The notes under the pieces are model-generated. The model did no database searches, was not told the DNA's origin, and saw nothing but the letters and a program-made list of their open reading frames with translations. Below are positions 24,360-32,384 of a stretch of 32,751 bases of DNA, piece by piece. The translations under genes and the position numbers were made by a program. The first letter of the stretch is position 1. Each line of letters begins with the position of its first letter. The DNA is from an uncultured Peptococcaceae bacterium (lineage in GTDB: Bacteria > Bacillota > Peptococcia > Peptococcales > Peptococcaceae), in the NCBI GenBank assembly GCA_910585405.1, contig CAJUDO010000032.1:1-32751 (forward strand), written 5' to 3'.

Positions 24360-27272
24360 ATGATTTTGAAAGAAAAATTCGATGTAACAGGTATGACCTG
24401 CTCCGCTTGTTCGTCACGAGTCGAAAAATGTGTCAGCAAGCTAGAGGGCGCCCAAGAAGTTAGTGTAAATCTGTTGACCAACAGTATGCAGGTGGAATTT
24501 GATGACAGCAAACTCACCGCCAACGATATCATCTCAGCGGTCACACAAGCAGGCTACGGCGCCAGCATAAAGCAGGAGACAAACAATACACAAGTATCCA
24601 CCGCTGCACCTGCGCAGCGACAAAATCCAGTTGACGCCCAGCTAAAGGAAATGAAGCATCGGCTTATCATCAGCTTTGCCTTTCTGATTCCGCTGATGTA
24701 TGTTTCCATGGGGCATATGATTGGACTACCGCTGCCCGCTTTTCTCACCGGCCACGCAGGCGCAGCCAATTTTGCTTTTACCCAGTTTTTGCTGGCATTG
24801 CCCATCGCCTATGTAAACCGGAAATTTTTTATCAAAGGGTTGCAAACCCTGGCTCACGGTGCACCCAACATGGATACCCTCATCGCTATTGGTTCCGGTG
24901 CCGCCATGGTATACGGCGTCTTTGCCATTTACCGCATAAACTATGGTATGGGTATCGGCAATATGGAGCTGGTGAGCCGTTACCATCACGACTTATATTT
25001 TGAATCGGCAGTCATGATTCTGGCACTCATCACTGTGGGCAAATATTTGGAGACACGCTCTAAAGGCAAAACCGGCGAGGCCCTTAACAAGCTGATGGAC
25101 CTGGCGCCCAAGACTGCTACAGTAGAGCGCAGCGGACAACAGATGGAAGTGCCTGTTGAACAAGTAGTCGTCGGCGATACCGTATTGGTAAAACCGGGAC
25201 AGCGTATTCCTGTCGATGGCGTCATCAGTGAGGGTATCACCAGCGTGGACCAGGCGGCCATTACCGGCGAGAGTATTCCGGTCGAAAAAGCGCCCGGTGA
25301 TACTGTGATTGCCGCCACCATCAACAAAGGCGGCTTTATTCGGTTTACAGCTTCCAAAGTTGGTAACGACACCACCTTCGCCCAGATCATTCGCCTGGTA
25401 GAAGATGCATCGGCAACCAAAGCTCCTATTGCCAAATTGGCAGATCGCATTGCTGGCGTTTTCGTTCCCATCGTGATTGGCATTGCGCTGCTCACCGCAA
25501 TGGTCTGGCTGCTAAGCGGCGCAACCTTTGAATTTGCCCTATCCTGCGCCATCTGCGTTCTGGTGATCTCCTGCCCCTGCGCCTTGGGCTTGGCCACGCC
25601 GGTGGCCATCATGGTAGGTACCGGCAAGGGTGCCGAGCACGGCATCTTAATTAAGTCGGGGCAAGCATTGGAAACAGCCCATAACATTCAAACTGTTGTG
25701 TTGGATAAGACAGGCACTATCACCCAAGGAAAGCCCATCGTCACAGATGTACAGACTATTTTCGCTGATGAAAGCCAATTCATTGCCATCGCCGCCGCAT
25801 TGGAGCAGGGCAGTGAGCATCCTTTGGCCGAGGCTGTCATGCAGTATGCCACAGAAAAGCAAATCCAGGCCGCACCCCAGCAACAATTTCAGTCACTGCC
25901 CGGCAAAGGCGTACAGGCTTTGATAAATGGCACCACTTACTATGCCGGAAATCGTCGCTTGATGCAGGAGAAAAACATTCCCCTGGATGCCTGGGACAAT
26001 GCATTAGAACAGTTAGCTGCCGCAGGAAAGACGCCGCTCATTTTTGCCGATCACACCCAGATCATCGGCATCATCGGTGCAGCTGACGTGATAAAACCAA
26101 CCAGCCGTCAGGCCATTGCCCAGTTGAAAGAAATGGGGGTGCAGGTAGTGATGCTCACCGGTGACAATGCCCGCACCGCTGGAGCCATCCAACAGCAACT
26201 TGATTTAGATGAAGTCATCGCAGACGTACTACCCCAGGACAAGGAACAACAAATTGCTGCCTTGCAGGCACAAGGCAAGGTTGTCGCTATGGTAGGCGAC
26301 GGCGTCAATGACGCGCCTGCACTTGCCCGCGCTGATGTGGGACTGGCAATCGGTGCGGGCACCGATGTAGCCTTGGAAAGCGCCGATATTGTATTGATGA
26401 AAAATGATCTGTTAGACGTGGTCACCGCTATTCAACTAAGCAAAGCAGTTATCCGCAATATCAAACAAAATCTATTCTGGGCCTTTTTCTATAATTGCCT
26501 GGGCATTCCTTTAGCCGCCGGTGTATTCTATCATTGGAGCGGGTGGCTGTTGAGCCCCATGTTCGGTGCCGCAGCTATGAGCTTCAGCAGTGTTTTCGTT
26601 GTCACCAATGCCTTGCGTCTGCGCAGTTTCCATCCAATATTGCCAAAGCACCAAGAAAATACTGCCCTGCAAACCCACACTGCGGAAGTGCAGCTTACTA
26701 CCGGCGTAAAAACCTCTGTGCCCAAAGCGGCAACCCCGCCGTCCGTCACTGTGCAGCAAAAAAACGTTGTGCATAAGACCATGCAAATCGGCGGTATGAT
26801 GTGCAATCATTGTCAAAATGCTGTCACCAAAGCGCTGAACAGCTTAGACGGCGTCACCGCTACTGTCAGCTTAGAGGACAACGCAGCCTATATCACCACC
26901 GACGGCACTGTCAGCGACGATGCCATGAAGCAGGCCGTCATCAACGCCGATTATCAGGTACTGGCGCTTACCGAGGAGCCTCCGGCTTCCACTTTATCCG
27001 ACGTCAATGTTTCACGTGAAACATTTGCAAATATAAAGCAAAAAGGAGTTTGTACTATGAAAAAAACAATGAAAATTGAAGGCATGATGTGCCCCCACTG
27101 CCAAAACGCAGTGACCAAAGCATTAAACAGCTTAGACGGTGTCACCGCTACTGTCAGCTTAGAAGACAAGGCCGCCTACATCACCACTGACGGCACCGTT
27201 AGCGACGACGCCATGAAACAAGTCGTTATCGACGGCGGCTATCAGGTCGTTTCCCTGACCGACAGCGAATAA
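24360..27272 (+). CDS. copA: Copper-exporting P1B-type ATPase with two C-terminal HMA domains
   Basis: The protein is 970 aa from an ATG close behind GAGGTG (a TTG two codons on is also possible). It has an N-terminal heavy-metal domain (GMTCSACSSRV, CxxC at 14-17), eight expected membrane segments, the metal-channel motif CPC (405-407), the phosphorylation site DKTGT (449-453), SEHPLAEA (His487) and GDGVNDAPA (646-654). It pumps Cu(I) out of the cytoplasm. The usual family length is about 750-830 aa. Here a second HMA (MMCNHC, 815-818) follows, then a linker coded by an exact parS (NVSRETF, about 883-889), then a third HMA (MMCPHC, 911-914). The last two domains are near-identical. The last one also has its own ribosome site and start. 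Confidence 0.95.
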   Translation: MILKEKFDVTGMTCSACSSRVEKCVSKLEGAQEVSVNLLTNSMQVEFDDSKLTANDIISAVTQAGYGASIKQETNNTQVSTAAPAQRQNPVDAQLKEMKHRLIISFAFLIPLMYVSMGHMIGLPLPAFLTGHAGAANFAFTQFLLALPIAYVNRKFFIKGLQTLAHGAPNMDTLIAIGSGAAMVYGVFAIYRINYGMGIGNMELVSRYHHDLYFESAVMILALITVGKYLETRSKGKTGEALNKLMDLAPKTATVERSGQQMEVPVEQVVVGDTVLVKPGQRIPVDGVISEGITSVDQAAITGESIPVEKAPGDTVIAATINKGGFIRFTASKVGNDTTFAQIIRLVEDASATKAPIAKLADRIAGVFVPIVIGIALLTAMVWLLSGATFEFALSCAICVLVISCPCALGLATPVAIMVGTGKGAEHGILIKSGQALETAHNIQTVVLDKTGTITQGKPIVTDVQTIFADESQFIAIAAALEQGSEHPLAEAVMQYATEKQIQAAPQQQFQSLPGKGVQALINGTTYYAGNRRLMQEKNIPLDAWDNALEQLAAAGKTPLIFADHTQIIGIIGAADVIKPTSRQAIAQLKEMGVQVVMLTGDNARTAGAIQQQLDLDEVIADVLPQDKEQQIAALQAQGKVVAMVGDGVNDAPALARADVGLAIGAGTDVALESADIVLMKNDLLDVVTAIQLSKAVIRNIKQNLFWAFFYNCLGIPLAAGVFYHWSGWLLSPMFGAAAMSFSSVFVVTNALRLRSFHPILPKHQENTALQTHTAEVQLTTGVKTSVPKAATPPSVTVQQKNVVHKTMQIGGMMCNHCQNAVTKALNSLDGVTATVSLEDNAAYITTDGTVSDDAMKQAVINADYQVLALTEEPPASTLSDVNVSRETFANIKQKGVCTMKKTMKIEGMMCPHCQNAVTKALNSLDGVTATVSLEDKAAYITTDGTVSDDAMKQVVIDGGYQVVSLTDSE
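27008..27023. other. Exact parS site inside the copA frame
   Basis: TGTTTCACGTGAAACA matches the consensus fully. It is read in frame as part of the linker VNVSRETFANIKQK between the two C-terminal HMA domains of CopA, and is followed by the TTTGCAAA flank shared by other sites. Confidence 0.9.
27057..27272 (+). CDS. copZ: CopZ-like copper chaperone, nested in frame in the copA 3' end
   Basis: An ATG at 27057 with AAGGAG eight bases upstream opens a 71-aa heavy-metal-associated domain (KTMKIEGMMCPHCQNAVTKALNSLDGVTA, CxxC at 12-15). This is the normal size of a CopZ chaperone, which delivers Cu(I) to CopA and CsoR. Its frame continues unbroken from copA, so it can be made both as a CopA tail and as a free chaperone. 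It is almost a copy of the preceding HMA in CopA: NSLDGVTATVSLED, AAYITTDGTVSDDAMKQ are shared. Most likely copA and copZ were once separate and the copA stop was lost at the parS. Confidence 0.75.
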   Translation: MKKTMKIEGMMCPHCQNAVTKALNSLDGVTATVSLEDKAAYITTDGTVSDDAMKQVVIDGGYQVVSLTDSE

Positions 27273-27284
27273 TTGACCGTAAAC

Positions 27285-27330
27285 AAAGAGCGCGAACAAT
27301 CTCGCTGAATTGCCCGCGCTCTTTTCTATT
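27285..27330 (+). terminator. Terminator of the copper operon
   Basis: AAAGAGCGCG pairs with CGCGCTCTTT, followed by TCTATTTT. It lies 12 bases after the copA/copZ stop. Confidence 0.85.
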
Positions 27331-27371
27331 TTAAGCCTTTGCCAAATCGTCCTTCGCTCTCATTTTGCAAA

Positions 27372-27387
27372 TGTTTCACGCGAAACA
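27372..27387. other. parS-like site, one mismatch, in a 30-bp inverted repeat
   Basis: TGTTTCACGCGAAACA differs at one core base. The TTGCAA flanks extend the near-palindrome to 27365-27394. It lies between the convergent copA and 27511 genes. Confidence 0.7.
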
Positions 27388-27510
27388 TTTGCAATTTTCT
27401 TGCCTGGTGGATGTCACACGTGTAAAACCATCTATCCATCTGACAATCAATCGCAGCAGAAATATCGCACCACAAGTAAGCATCAAGGTTATTGTACTGT
27501 CGCTGCTCCA

Positions 27511-28101
27511 TCATTTTTCATAGTGAGCCGGATAAAATGCGTACTGCCGTTGATAAATTTTTTCATCATGCTCAGGTATCACTGAAAATTTCAACAATAC
27601 CCGTTCTGTTTTCTCCGGCAATGTCATCGTGCAAGAAGTCCCCTTGTTTTCATCAGCCGCCACGGTGATATTGTTTCCGTTCAACATCTTCACTTCTATA
27701 CTTTCCTTGCCATGCTCCGCCGTAGCTGTCAGCTGTACAGATATGGTGTTTTCGCCCTGTTGCAGCAGCGGCAGCCAGTTTTCCACGTGAAACATCACAT
27801 CACAAAGCCGCTGACCATCTTCCCCATGCTTCATTGCAACGCTGTCCACCTTTAGCTGAAAACGGTTAAATTCGCTCCAGCTCTGTCCTATGTGCAGTAC
27901 AGCGTGCTTTTCCGAATGGGATTTCTCTGCTCTCGAGGGACCCGCATTAGAGAGAAACGCAATACCTATAATCAAAAAAATAGCTGCTAAACCAATCCAA
28001 ATGTTTCCTCCGCCATAATAAAATCCACCGCTTAAATAGTAAATCGCAAAACAAAACAACGCATAGCTCAAAAAGAAAAACCCACGCATTTCATTCCTCA
28101 T
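27511..28101 (-). CDS. Hypothetical membrane protein with extracytoplasmic beta domain
   Basis: The protein is 196 aa from the ATG at 28101 with AAGGGAG seven bases upstream; the longer frame overlaps the Cdd1-like gene. Two membrane segments come first (GFFFLSYALFCFAIYYLSGGF and IWIGLAAIFLIIGIAFLS). The rest is a beta-rich domain with LHIGQSWSEFNRFQLKVDSVAM, MFHVENWLPLLQQGENTISVQLTATA and CTMTLPEKTERVLLKFSVIPEHDEKIYQRQYAFYPAHYEK. I do not recognise the family. A two-mismatch parS falls inside the coding sequence at MFHVENW. Confidence 0.7.
   Translation of the reverse strand: MRNEMRGFFFLSYALFCFAIYYLSGGFYYGGGNIWIGLAAIFLIIGIAFLSNAGPSRAEKSHSEKHAVLHIGQSWSEFNRFQLKVDSVAMKHGEDGQRLCDVMFHVENWLPLLQQGENTISVQLTATAEHGKESIEVKMLNGNNITVAADENKGTSCTMTLPEKTERVLLKFSVIPEHDEKIYQRQYAFYPAHYEK
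27779..27794. other. Degenerate parS-like site in coding sequence
   Basis: TTTTCCACGTGAAACA has two mismatches to the consensus, both in one half. It codes for FHVEN on the minus strand. Confidence 0.35.
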
Positions 28102-28148
28102 ATGAAAACTCCCTTCTTTTTTAATAATAAAATTGCTTTTTATTTTTC

Positions 28149-28400
28149 TCAATCTTTCCAATTCCACCACTTGAGCAACTCTGGCTTTCGTTCCTCTGGC
28201 GGCGTATTGGCATAATACACCGCACAGCGATAGACATAAAGCACACAGCGATCCACCTGCATACCTTTTTGAATGCATTCCCGTTCATACATCTCCTGTG
28301 GATCAGCGTCATGTAGGGAAGCAATATCTGAATAGCCTAGCGCCAATAAATCCTGTTCCGTAGTCTTGCCCACACCGGGAATTTGTTGCAATTCACCCAT
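28149..28400 (-). CDS. Cdd1-like helix-hairpin-helix protein
   Basis: The protein is 83 aa from the ATG at 28400, with AGGAGG seven bases upstream. It opens with a helix-hairpin-helix motif (LQQIPGVGKTTEQDLLALGYSDIASLHDADPQEMYE), as in DNA-binding proteins, followed by CIQKGMQVDRCVLYVYRCAVYYANTP. This matches the family called pathogenicity locus protein Cdd1 after the C. difficile gene. A DNA-binding role is inferred from the motif; no biological role is established. A perfect parS lies 18 bases upstream of the start, next to the ribosome site. Confidence 0.85.
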   Translation of the reverse strand: MGELQQIPGVGKTTEQDLLALGYSDIASLHDADPQEMYERECIQKGMQVDRCVLYVYRCAVYYANTPPEERKPELLKWWNWKD

Positions 28401-28417
28401 CTGCACTCCTCCTATTA

Positions 28418-28433
28418 TGTTTCACGTGAAACA
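28418..28433. other. Exact parS site
   Basis: TGTTTCACGTGAAACA lies between the stop of the 28443 gene and the AGGAGG of the Cdd1-like gene. The TTTGCAAAA flank is present on the right side only. Confidence 0.9.
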
Positions 28434-28442
28434 TTTGCAAAA

Positions 28443-28931
28443 TTATTTTTCTCGCGATGCTTCCTCTAACTGTTGTACCAAAGAAAGAAATTCATCAAAA
28501 TTTCCACTGACATCCTCATAAAGAACAAACCGATTGCCTACAAATTGATTACTAACTGACAGCAAGAGAAACTCATCATCGGCAATATAAAAATTTGCCC
28601 AATAAAAATTGTTCTCAGAGTTTCCTAGTTGATAACAGCTATGTACCTCATATTCTACTTGATGTGCAGAATTCATCTCCTCCCATGAGCTTCCCCTGCG
28701 TACTAATTTTAATTTTTGCAACTCATCATAAAGCTGTTTCATATCAGTTTCATCAAGCATATGATTTTTAATCTCATCAGCCATCCGGAATCGACCAACA
28801 TAAGTCCACCGCACCGATTCTATTGCCGGCGGGAAAGTACGCACAGGATACAATATTGCCCAATACATTACCAGTACACAACCCACCAGCAACGCAAATA
28901 CTTTATATAAGCCTGGTCGCTTTAATTTCAC
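28443..28931 (-). CDS. Hypothetical membrane-anchored protein
   Basis: The frame extends to a GTG at 28940, but AGAGGTG lies six bases before a GTG at 28931, giving a 162-aa protein starting KLKRPGLYKVFALLVGC. That start codon is the GTG of a parS-like palindrome. One membrane segment (VFALLVGCVLVMYWAILYP) is followed by a soluble domain with MADEIKNHMLDETDMKQLYDELQKL, SCYQLGNSENNFYWANFYIADDEFLLLSVSNQFVGNRFVLYEDV. I do not recognise the family. The soluble part is probably outside the cytoplasm. Confidence 0.65.
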   Translation of the reverse strand: MKLKRPGLYKVFALLVGCVLVMYWAILYPVRTFPPAIESVRWTYVGRFRMADEIKNHMLDETDMKQLYDELQKLKLVRRGSSWEEMNSAHQVEYEVHSCYQLGNSENNFYWANFYIADDEFLLLSVSNQFVGNRFVLYEDVSGNFDEFLSLVQQLEEASREK

Positions 28932-28939
28932 GTGAAACA
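28924..28939. other. parS-like site overlapping a start codon
   Basis: AATTTCACGTGAAACA has two mismatches at one end. Its core GTG on the minus strand is the likely start codon of the 28443 gene, so ParB binding here would cover the translation start. Confidence 0.45.
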
Positions 28940-28940
28940 C

Positions 28941-29244
28941 CTCTTTGACAGTTCTATTGTCATTTTCTCAGCATAACCTACTACCGTCTGTTTATAAAAA
29001 AGCCGAATCTCTTCCGCAGCCTTCTTTGGAATAGCATTCAGCAAAATAGATACCGTAATTTTTGCGCTGACGAAACGATTTTCTCATAACGTTTTTCCTA
29101 ATTATGCAGTATCATACAATTCATCTAAACGTTTTGCAAATGTTTCACGTGAAACGTTTGCAAAACGTATCCTACGCACTAATACACATGCAAAGCGAAA
29201 ATAACAAAAACACAACACAGCCAAAACAGCAAGATAACTTTCCA
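28941..29244. other. Intergenic region downstream of parB
   Basis: This gap of about 304 bp is AT-rich. It holds the 40-bp parS palindrome at 29129-29168 and the promoter region of the 28443 gene (TGACA...TGTCA repeat near 28945-28961). No gene is seen. Confidence 0.5.
29141..29156. other. parS-like site in a 40-bp palindrome
   Basis: TGTTTCACGTGAAACG has one mismatch at the end base. Pairing continues through GCAAA/TTTGC and ACGTTTT/AAAACGT to 29129-29168, with only that base pair broken. It lies about 90 bases beyond the parB stop. Confidence 0.8.
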
Positions 29245-30150
29245 TCAATAAAAGGTGCCGTTCAACCCGTCAAATACCCGTTTCAAATCTTCTTCACTAT
29301 AATATTCAATAATGAGCTTTCCACTGCCGTCACGATTTTTCTTAATGTTTACCTTTGTGCTCAATCGCTCCGCCAACTGATCCTGCAATGTCCGCAACTC
29401 AGCAGGAAGCTTTTTATATTTTGTGGGATTCGTAAACAGTACCGTTTCCTCACTGTAGGTTACACGTCCTTCGTCCTGTGCCTTCTTAACCATTTTTTCC
29501 ACGTCCCGTACAGAAAGCTTGCTCTGATATATTTCATGGGCAAAAGCGCTCTGCCATTCAGGAATGTCAATGCTCAGCAAAGGACGCACATGGCCCGTGC
29601 TCAACTTTCCATCCTGCAGCATCTCCTGTACATCCTCAGGCAACGATAAAAGCCGCGTGCTGTTGGCAATAAAGCTACGGCTTTTTCCCATCCGTTCCGA
29701 TAATTTCTCCTGTGTGTAGCCATATCTTGTCTGAAGAAGCTCGTATGCTCGTGCTTCCTCAATAGGCGTCAAGTCATCCCGCTGTACATTTTCAATCAGG
29801 GCCAACTCCATAATCTTTTCGTCTTCCATCTCGCGAATGAGTGCCGGGATGGTTTCCAGTCCGATTCGTTTGCAGGCGCGATAACGACGCTCACCGGCAA
29901 TAATCATATACTTGCCATCCCGCGGCGTCACGATAATCGGCTGCAGTATGCCATGCTCACGGATAGACTCCGCCAAGTCAATAAGCTTATCCTCATCAAA
30001 TGTTTTGCGGGGTTGATTGGGGTTGGGAAATAGCTTTTCCAGCTCCATATCAACAACACGATGCTCACCATCAGAATTATTCATAATCTCCTCATATTCA
30101 GGCAGCAATGCACCTAATCCACGGCCCAAGCCGCCTTTCGCCTTAGCCAT
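29245..30150 (-). CDS. parB: Chromosome partitioning protein ParB (Spo0J)
   Basis: The protein is 301 aa from an ATG with GGAGG nine bases upstream. ParB binds parS, hydrolyses CTP as a sliding clamp and loads SMC near the origin. Visible motifs are the CTP-binding GERRYRAC (86-93) and ENVQRDDLTPIEEA (120-133), a helix-turn-helix (YTQEKLSERMGKSRSFIANSTRLLSLP, about 145-171), GHVRPLLSI (186-194; most relatives have GHARALL) and a C-terminal dimerisation region. It overlaps the parA stop by eight bases, which implies translational coupling. Its own targets crowd the surrounding 13 kb. Confidence 0.97.
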   Translation of the reverse strand: MAKAKGGLGRGLGALLPEYEEIMNNSDGEHRVVDMELEKLFPNPNQPRKTFDEDKLIDLAESIREHGILQPIIVTPRDGKYMIIAGERRYRACKRIGLETIPALIREMEDEKIMELALIENVQRDDLTPIEEARAYELLQTRYGYTQEKLSERMGKSRSFIANSTRLLSLPEDVQEMLQDGKLSTGHVRPLLSIDIPEWQSAFAHEIYQSKLSVRDVEKMVKKAQDEGRVTYSEETVLFTNPTKYKKLPAELRTLQDQLAERLSTKVNIKKNRDGSGKLIIEYYSEEDLKRVFDGLNGTFY

Positions 30151-30901
30151 GTTTCATGACCTCCTTAGCCAGTGCCAGATAGGTTTCGGCACCTTTTGAT
30201 TTTCTGTCGTAATCCAAAATGGACTGCCCAAAGCTGGGCGCTTCACTGAGTCGCACATTGCGGGGTATCATCGTTTTGAATACCTTTTCCTTAAAATTCT
30301 CCCTCACATCCGCCACTACCTGATTAGACAGATTGGTACGATTATCATACATCGTGAGCAGAATTCCCTCCATCTGCAAATTTGGGTTCAAATTTTTCTG
30401 TACCAGCTTGATTGTGCTCAATAGCTGGCTCAACCCTTCCAATGCATAATACTCGCATTGAATGGGCACAAGAAAGCTGTCTGCCGCTGTCAATGCGTTC
30501 AAGGTGAGCAGCCCCAAAGAAGGCGGCGTATCAATGAGGATATAATCATACTGTGCTGCAACTTCCTCCAAGGCATTTTTTAGCCGCATTTCCCGTGAGA
30601 TCGCTGCCACCAGTTCCATCTCTGCTCCGGCCAGTTCTACTTTAGCAGGGAGCAAGTCCAGCTTCTTATTAATTGGCACTGTGATTTTTTCGATGGGCAC
30701 AGAATTCACCAACACATCATAGGACGAATATTCCAACTCATTTTTATTTACACCCAGACCACTGCTGGCATTGCCCTGCGGGTCCAAATCAATCAATAAT
30801 ACTTTCTTTTTATACTGGGCCAGACAAGCAGACAAATTCACCGACGTTGTTGTCTTCGCCACACCGCCCTTTTGATTGGCAACCACAATCGTTTTTCCCA
30901 T
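30143..30901 (-). CDS. parA: Chromosome partitioning ATPase ParA (Soj)
   Basis: The protein is 252 aa from the ATG at 30901; a longer frame reads through a parS and is rejected. It has the deviant Walker A motif KGGVAKTTT (11-19, Ala where most have Gly), the Walker A' segment LLIDLDPQGNASSG, and Walker B LIDTPPSLGLLT. It binds DNA non-specifically as an ATP dimer and is stimulated by ParB, moving or positioning origins and influencing DnaA. The ribosome site (GAGGAG, 11-base gap) lies by a half parS, and an exact parS lies 43 bases upstream, so ParB may regulate the operon. Confidence 0.97.
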   Translation of the reverse strand: MGKTIVVANQKGGVAKTTTSVNLSACLAQYKKKVLLIDLDPQGNASSGLGVNKNELEYSSYDVLVNSVPIEKITVPINKKLDLLPAKVELAGAEMELVAAISREMRLKNALEEVAAQYDYILIDTPPSLGLLTLNALTAADSFLVPIQCEYYALEGLSQLLSTIKLVQKNLNPNLQMEGILLTMYDNRTNLSNQVVADVRENFKEKVFKTMIPRNVRLSEAPSFGQSILDYDRKSKGAETYLALAKEVMKHG

Positions 30902-30943
30902 AGTGTGTTTCACTCCTCTTGTGTAATGCAAGTGAATTGCAAA

Positions 30944-30959
30944 TGTTTCACGTGAAACA
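30944..30959. other. Exact parS site in a perfect 30-bp palindrome
   Basis: TGTTTCACGTGAAACA with TTGCAAA and TTTGCAA flanks makes an unbroken palindrome at 30937-30966, 43 bases upstream of parA. Confidence 0.95.
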
Positions 30960-31201
30960 TTTGCAAAAATTGTTCGTTGTTTCTCAATCGCTTTTCTTTT
31001 ATTATAATGGAAAATCGCGGCGCTGAACATAGAAAGACGCAAAAAAGTTCAAAAAATTTGAAAAACGTTGTATTTTTCGATTTGCGGCGTTCACCCCTTC
31101 TTTTGATAAGTATATTGTCCAACATGTTTTTCTCCCGTTAAAATCAAAAATACGAAGCCGTTTTTCTCTGTTTTTGAAAAAATTTCTTTAAAAATTACAA
31201 A

Positions 31202-31217
31202 TGTTTCACGTGAAACA
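31202..31217. other. Exact parS site
   Basis: TGTTTCACGTGAAACA lies 96 bases upstream of the SDR gene. The left flank ACAAA resembles GCAAA; the right flank is not conserved. Confidence 0.9.
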
Positions 31218-31312
31218 ATTTTCTTTTTTCCGTTAACATTTCAGCAACATTTCAGACATATTCTGCTAATACCAATGAACTATACTTTTTCTATCAGAAG
31301 GAGGAATGCGTT

Positions 31313-32350
31313 ATGCAACATGCCAATACAAAAAACAATGTACTTTATTTAGTGACCGGCGCCACCGGATTTTTAGGCAGCACCGTTTGTAGACAATTAT
31401 TAGAAAGGAACGAACACGTTCGCGCACTGGTTATGCCCAACGACAAGGCTGTCCAATTTTTATCGTCGGAAATTGAAGTATTCGAGGGAAATCTTTGTGA
31501 TCCCCAATCTTTGGCGAAATTTTTTGCTGTGCCGGAAGAAACCGATTTGGTCGTGCTTCATTGTGCCAGTGTTGTGACAGTAGACCCCGCCTATAATCAA
31601 AAAGTAATTGATGTCAATGTGGGCGGCACGCAGAACATTGTCGACCAGTGCCTTACCCATGACAACTGCAAAAAGCTGGTTTATGTCAGCAGCACCAGCG
31701 CCATCCCCGAACTCCCCAAAGGTCAGATCATTCGGGAAGTTAGCCAGTATGTCCCTTACGATCCGCAAAAAGTGTTGGGCTGCTACAGTCAGTCAAAAGC
31801 AATGGCCACACAAATCGTTTTAGACGCCGCACGAGAAAAGAATCTGAATGCTTGTGTTGTTTTTCCCAGCGGAATTCTTGGACCTGAAGACTATGCTGTT
31901 GGCGAAATCACCGACACCGTTATTAAAATCATCGAAGGCAAAATGCCCATGGGAATTAATGGCTCCTTCAATTTGTGTGATGTGCGTGACTTAGCCCACG
32001 GTGTAATTCTTGCAGTCGATATGGGCAAAGCAGGTGAATGCTATATCTTAGGCAATAAAGAAGTGTCTTTCCGCCAATTTGCTCAGTTGCTCGCACAAGA
32101 ATGCGGCGCAAAACCAATACGTTTCTTTCTCCCAATTCCTGTCGCCAACTTTTTTGCTGCACAATTAGAAAAGCAGGCAAAACGCAAGGGAACGCGTCCT
32201 CTCATGACCACCTTCTCTGTCTATAATCTCTCACGCAACAATCAATTTGACTCCAGTAAAGCGAAGCGTGAATTGGGCTACACCACCCGCTCTTATCAGG
32301 AAACCTTGCGAGATGAAGCTCATTGGTTGAAAATGATGGGCAAAATTTAG
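31313..32350 (+). CDS. NAD-dependent epimerase/dehydratase (extended SDR)
   Basis: The protein is 345 aa from an ATG with AAGGAGGA eight bases upstream. It has the nucleotide-binding motif TGATGFLGS, an acidic turn, VVLHCASVVTVDP, the catalytic Ser-Tyr-Lys set (YVSSTSA and CYSQSKAMA) and VFPSGILGPEDY. This resembles dihydroflavonol-4-reductase-like and cinnamoyl-CoA-reductase-like SDRs. It would oxidise or reduce a hydroxyl/keto group with NAD(P); the substrate is unknown. The gene is divergent from parA and ends in a hairpin built from a parS-like sequence. Confidence 0.9.
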   Translation: MQHANTKNNVLYLVTGATGFLGSTVCRQLLERNEHVRALVMPNDKAVQFLSSEIEVFEGNLCDPQSLAKFFAVPEETDLVVLHCASVVTVDPAYNQKVIDVNVGGTQNIVDQCLTHDNCKKLVYVSSTSAIPELPKGQIIREVSQYVPYDPQKVLGCYSQSKAMATQIVLDAAREKNLNACVVFPSGILGPEDYAVGEITDTVIKIIEGKMPMGINGSFNLCDVRDLAHGVILAVDMGKAGECYILGNKEVSFRQFAQLLAQECGAKPIRFFLPIPVANFFAAQLEKQAKRKGTRPLMTTFSVYNLSRNNQFDSSKAKRELGYTTRSYQETLRDEAHWLKMMGKI

Positions 32351-32384
32351 TTTGTTGACCTGCAATTCTGGCGATTTCTATGCA

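Larger units (their letters stand above)
30902..31312. other. Divergent parA / SDR promoter region
   Basis: This gap of about 411 bp holds a half parS (TGTTTCAC at 30906-30913) by the parA ribosome site and two exact parS sites. The middle is AT-rich without a gene. A TATACT near 31280 could be the -10 of the SDR gene, but no clear -35 is seen. rsmG and noc, often found upstream of parA, are not here. Confidence 0.5.

Noticed and set aside
27310..27585. 91-codon frame across the 27372 parS-like site
   Set aside because: It is antisense to the end of the 27511 gene, includes a translated parS, and has no ribosome site.
30910..31125. 71-codon frame upstream of parA
   Set aside because: It reads through a parS (MFHVKHLQ), lies in the promoter region and has no family match.
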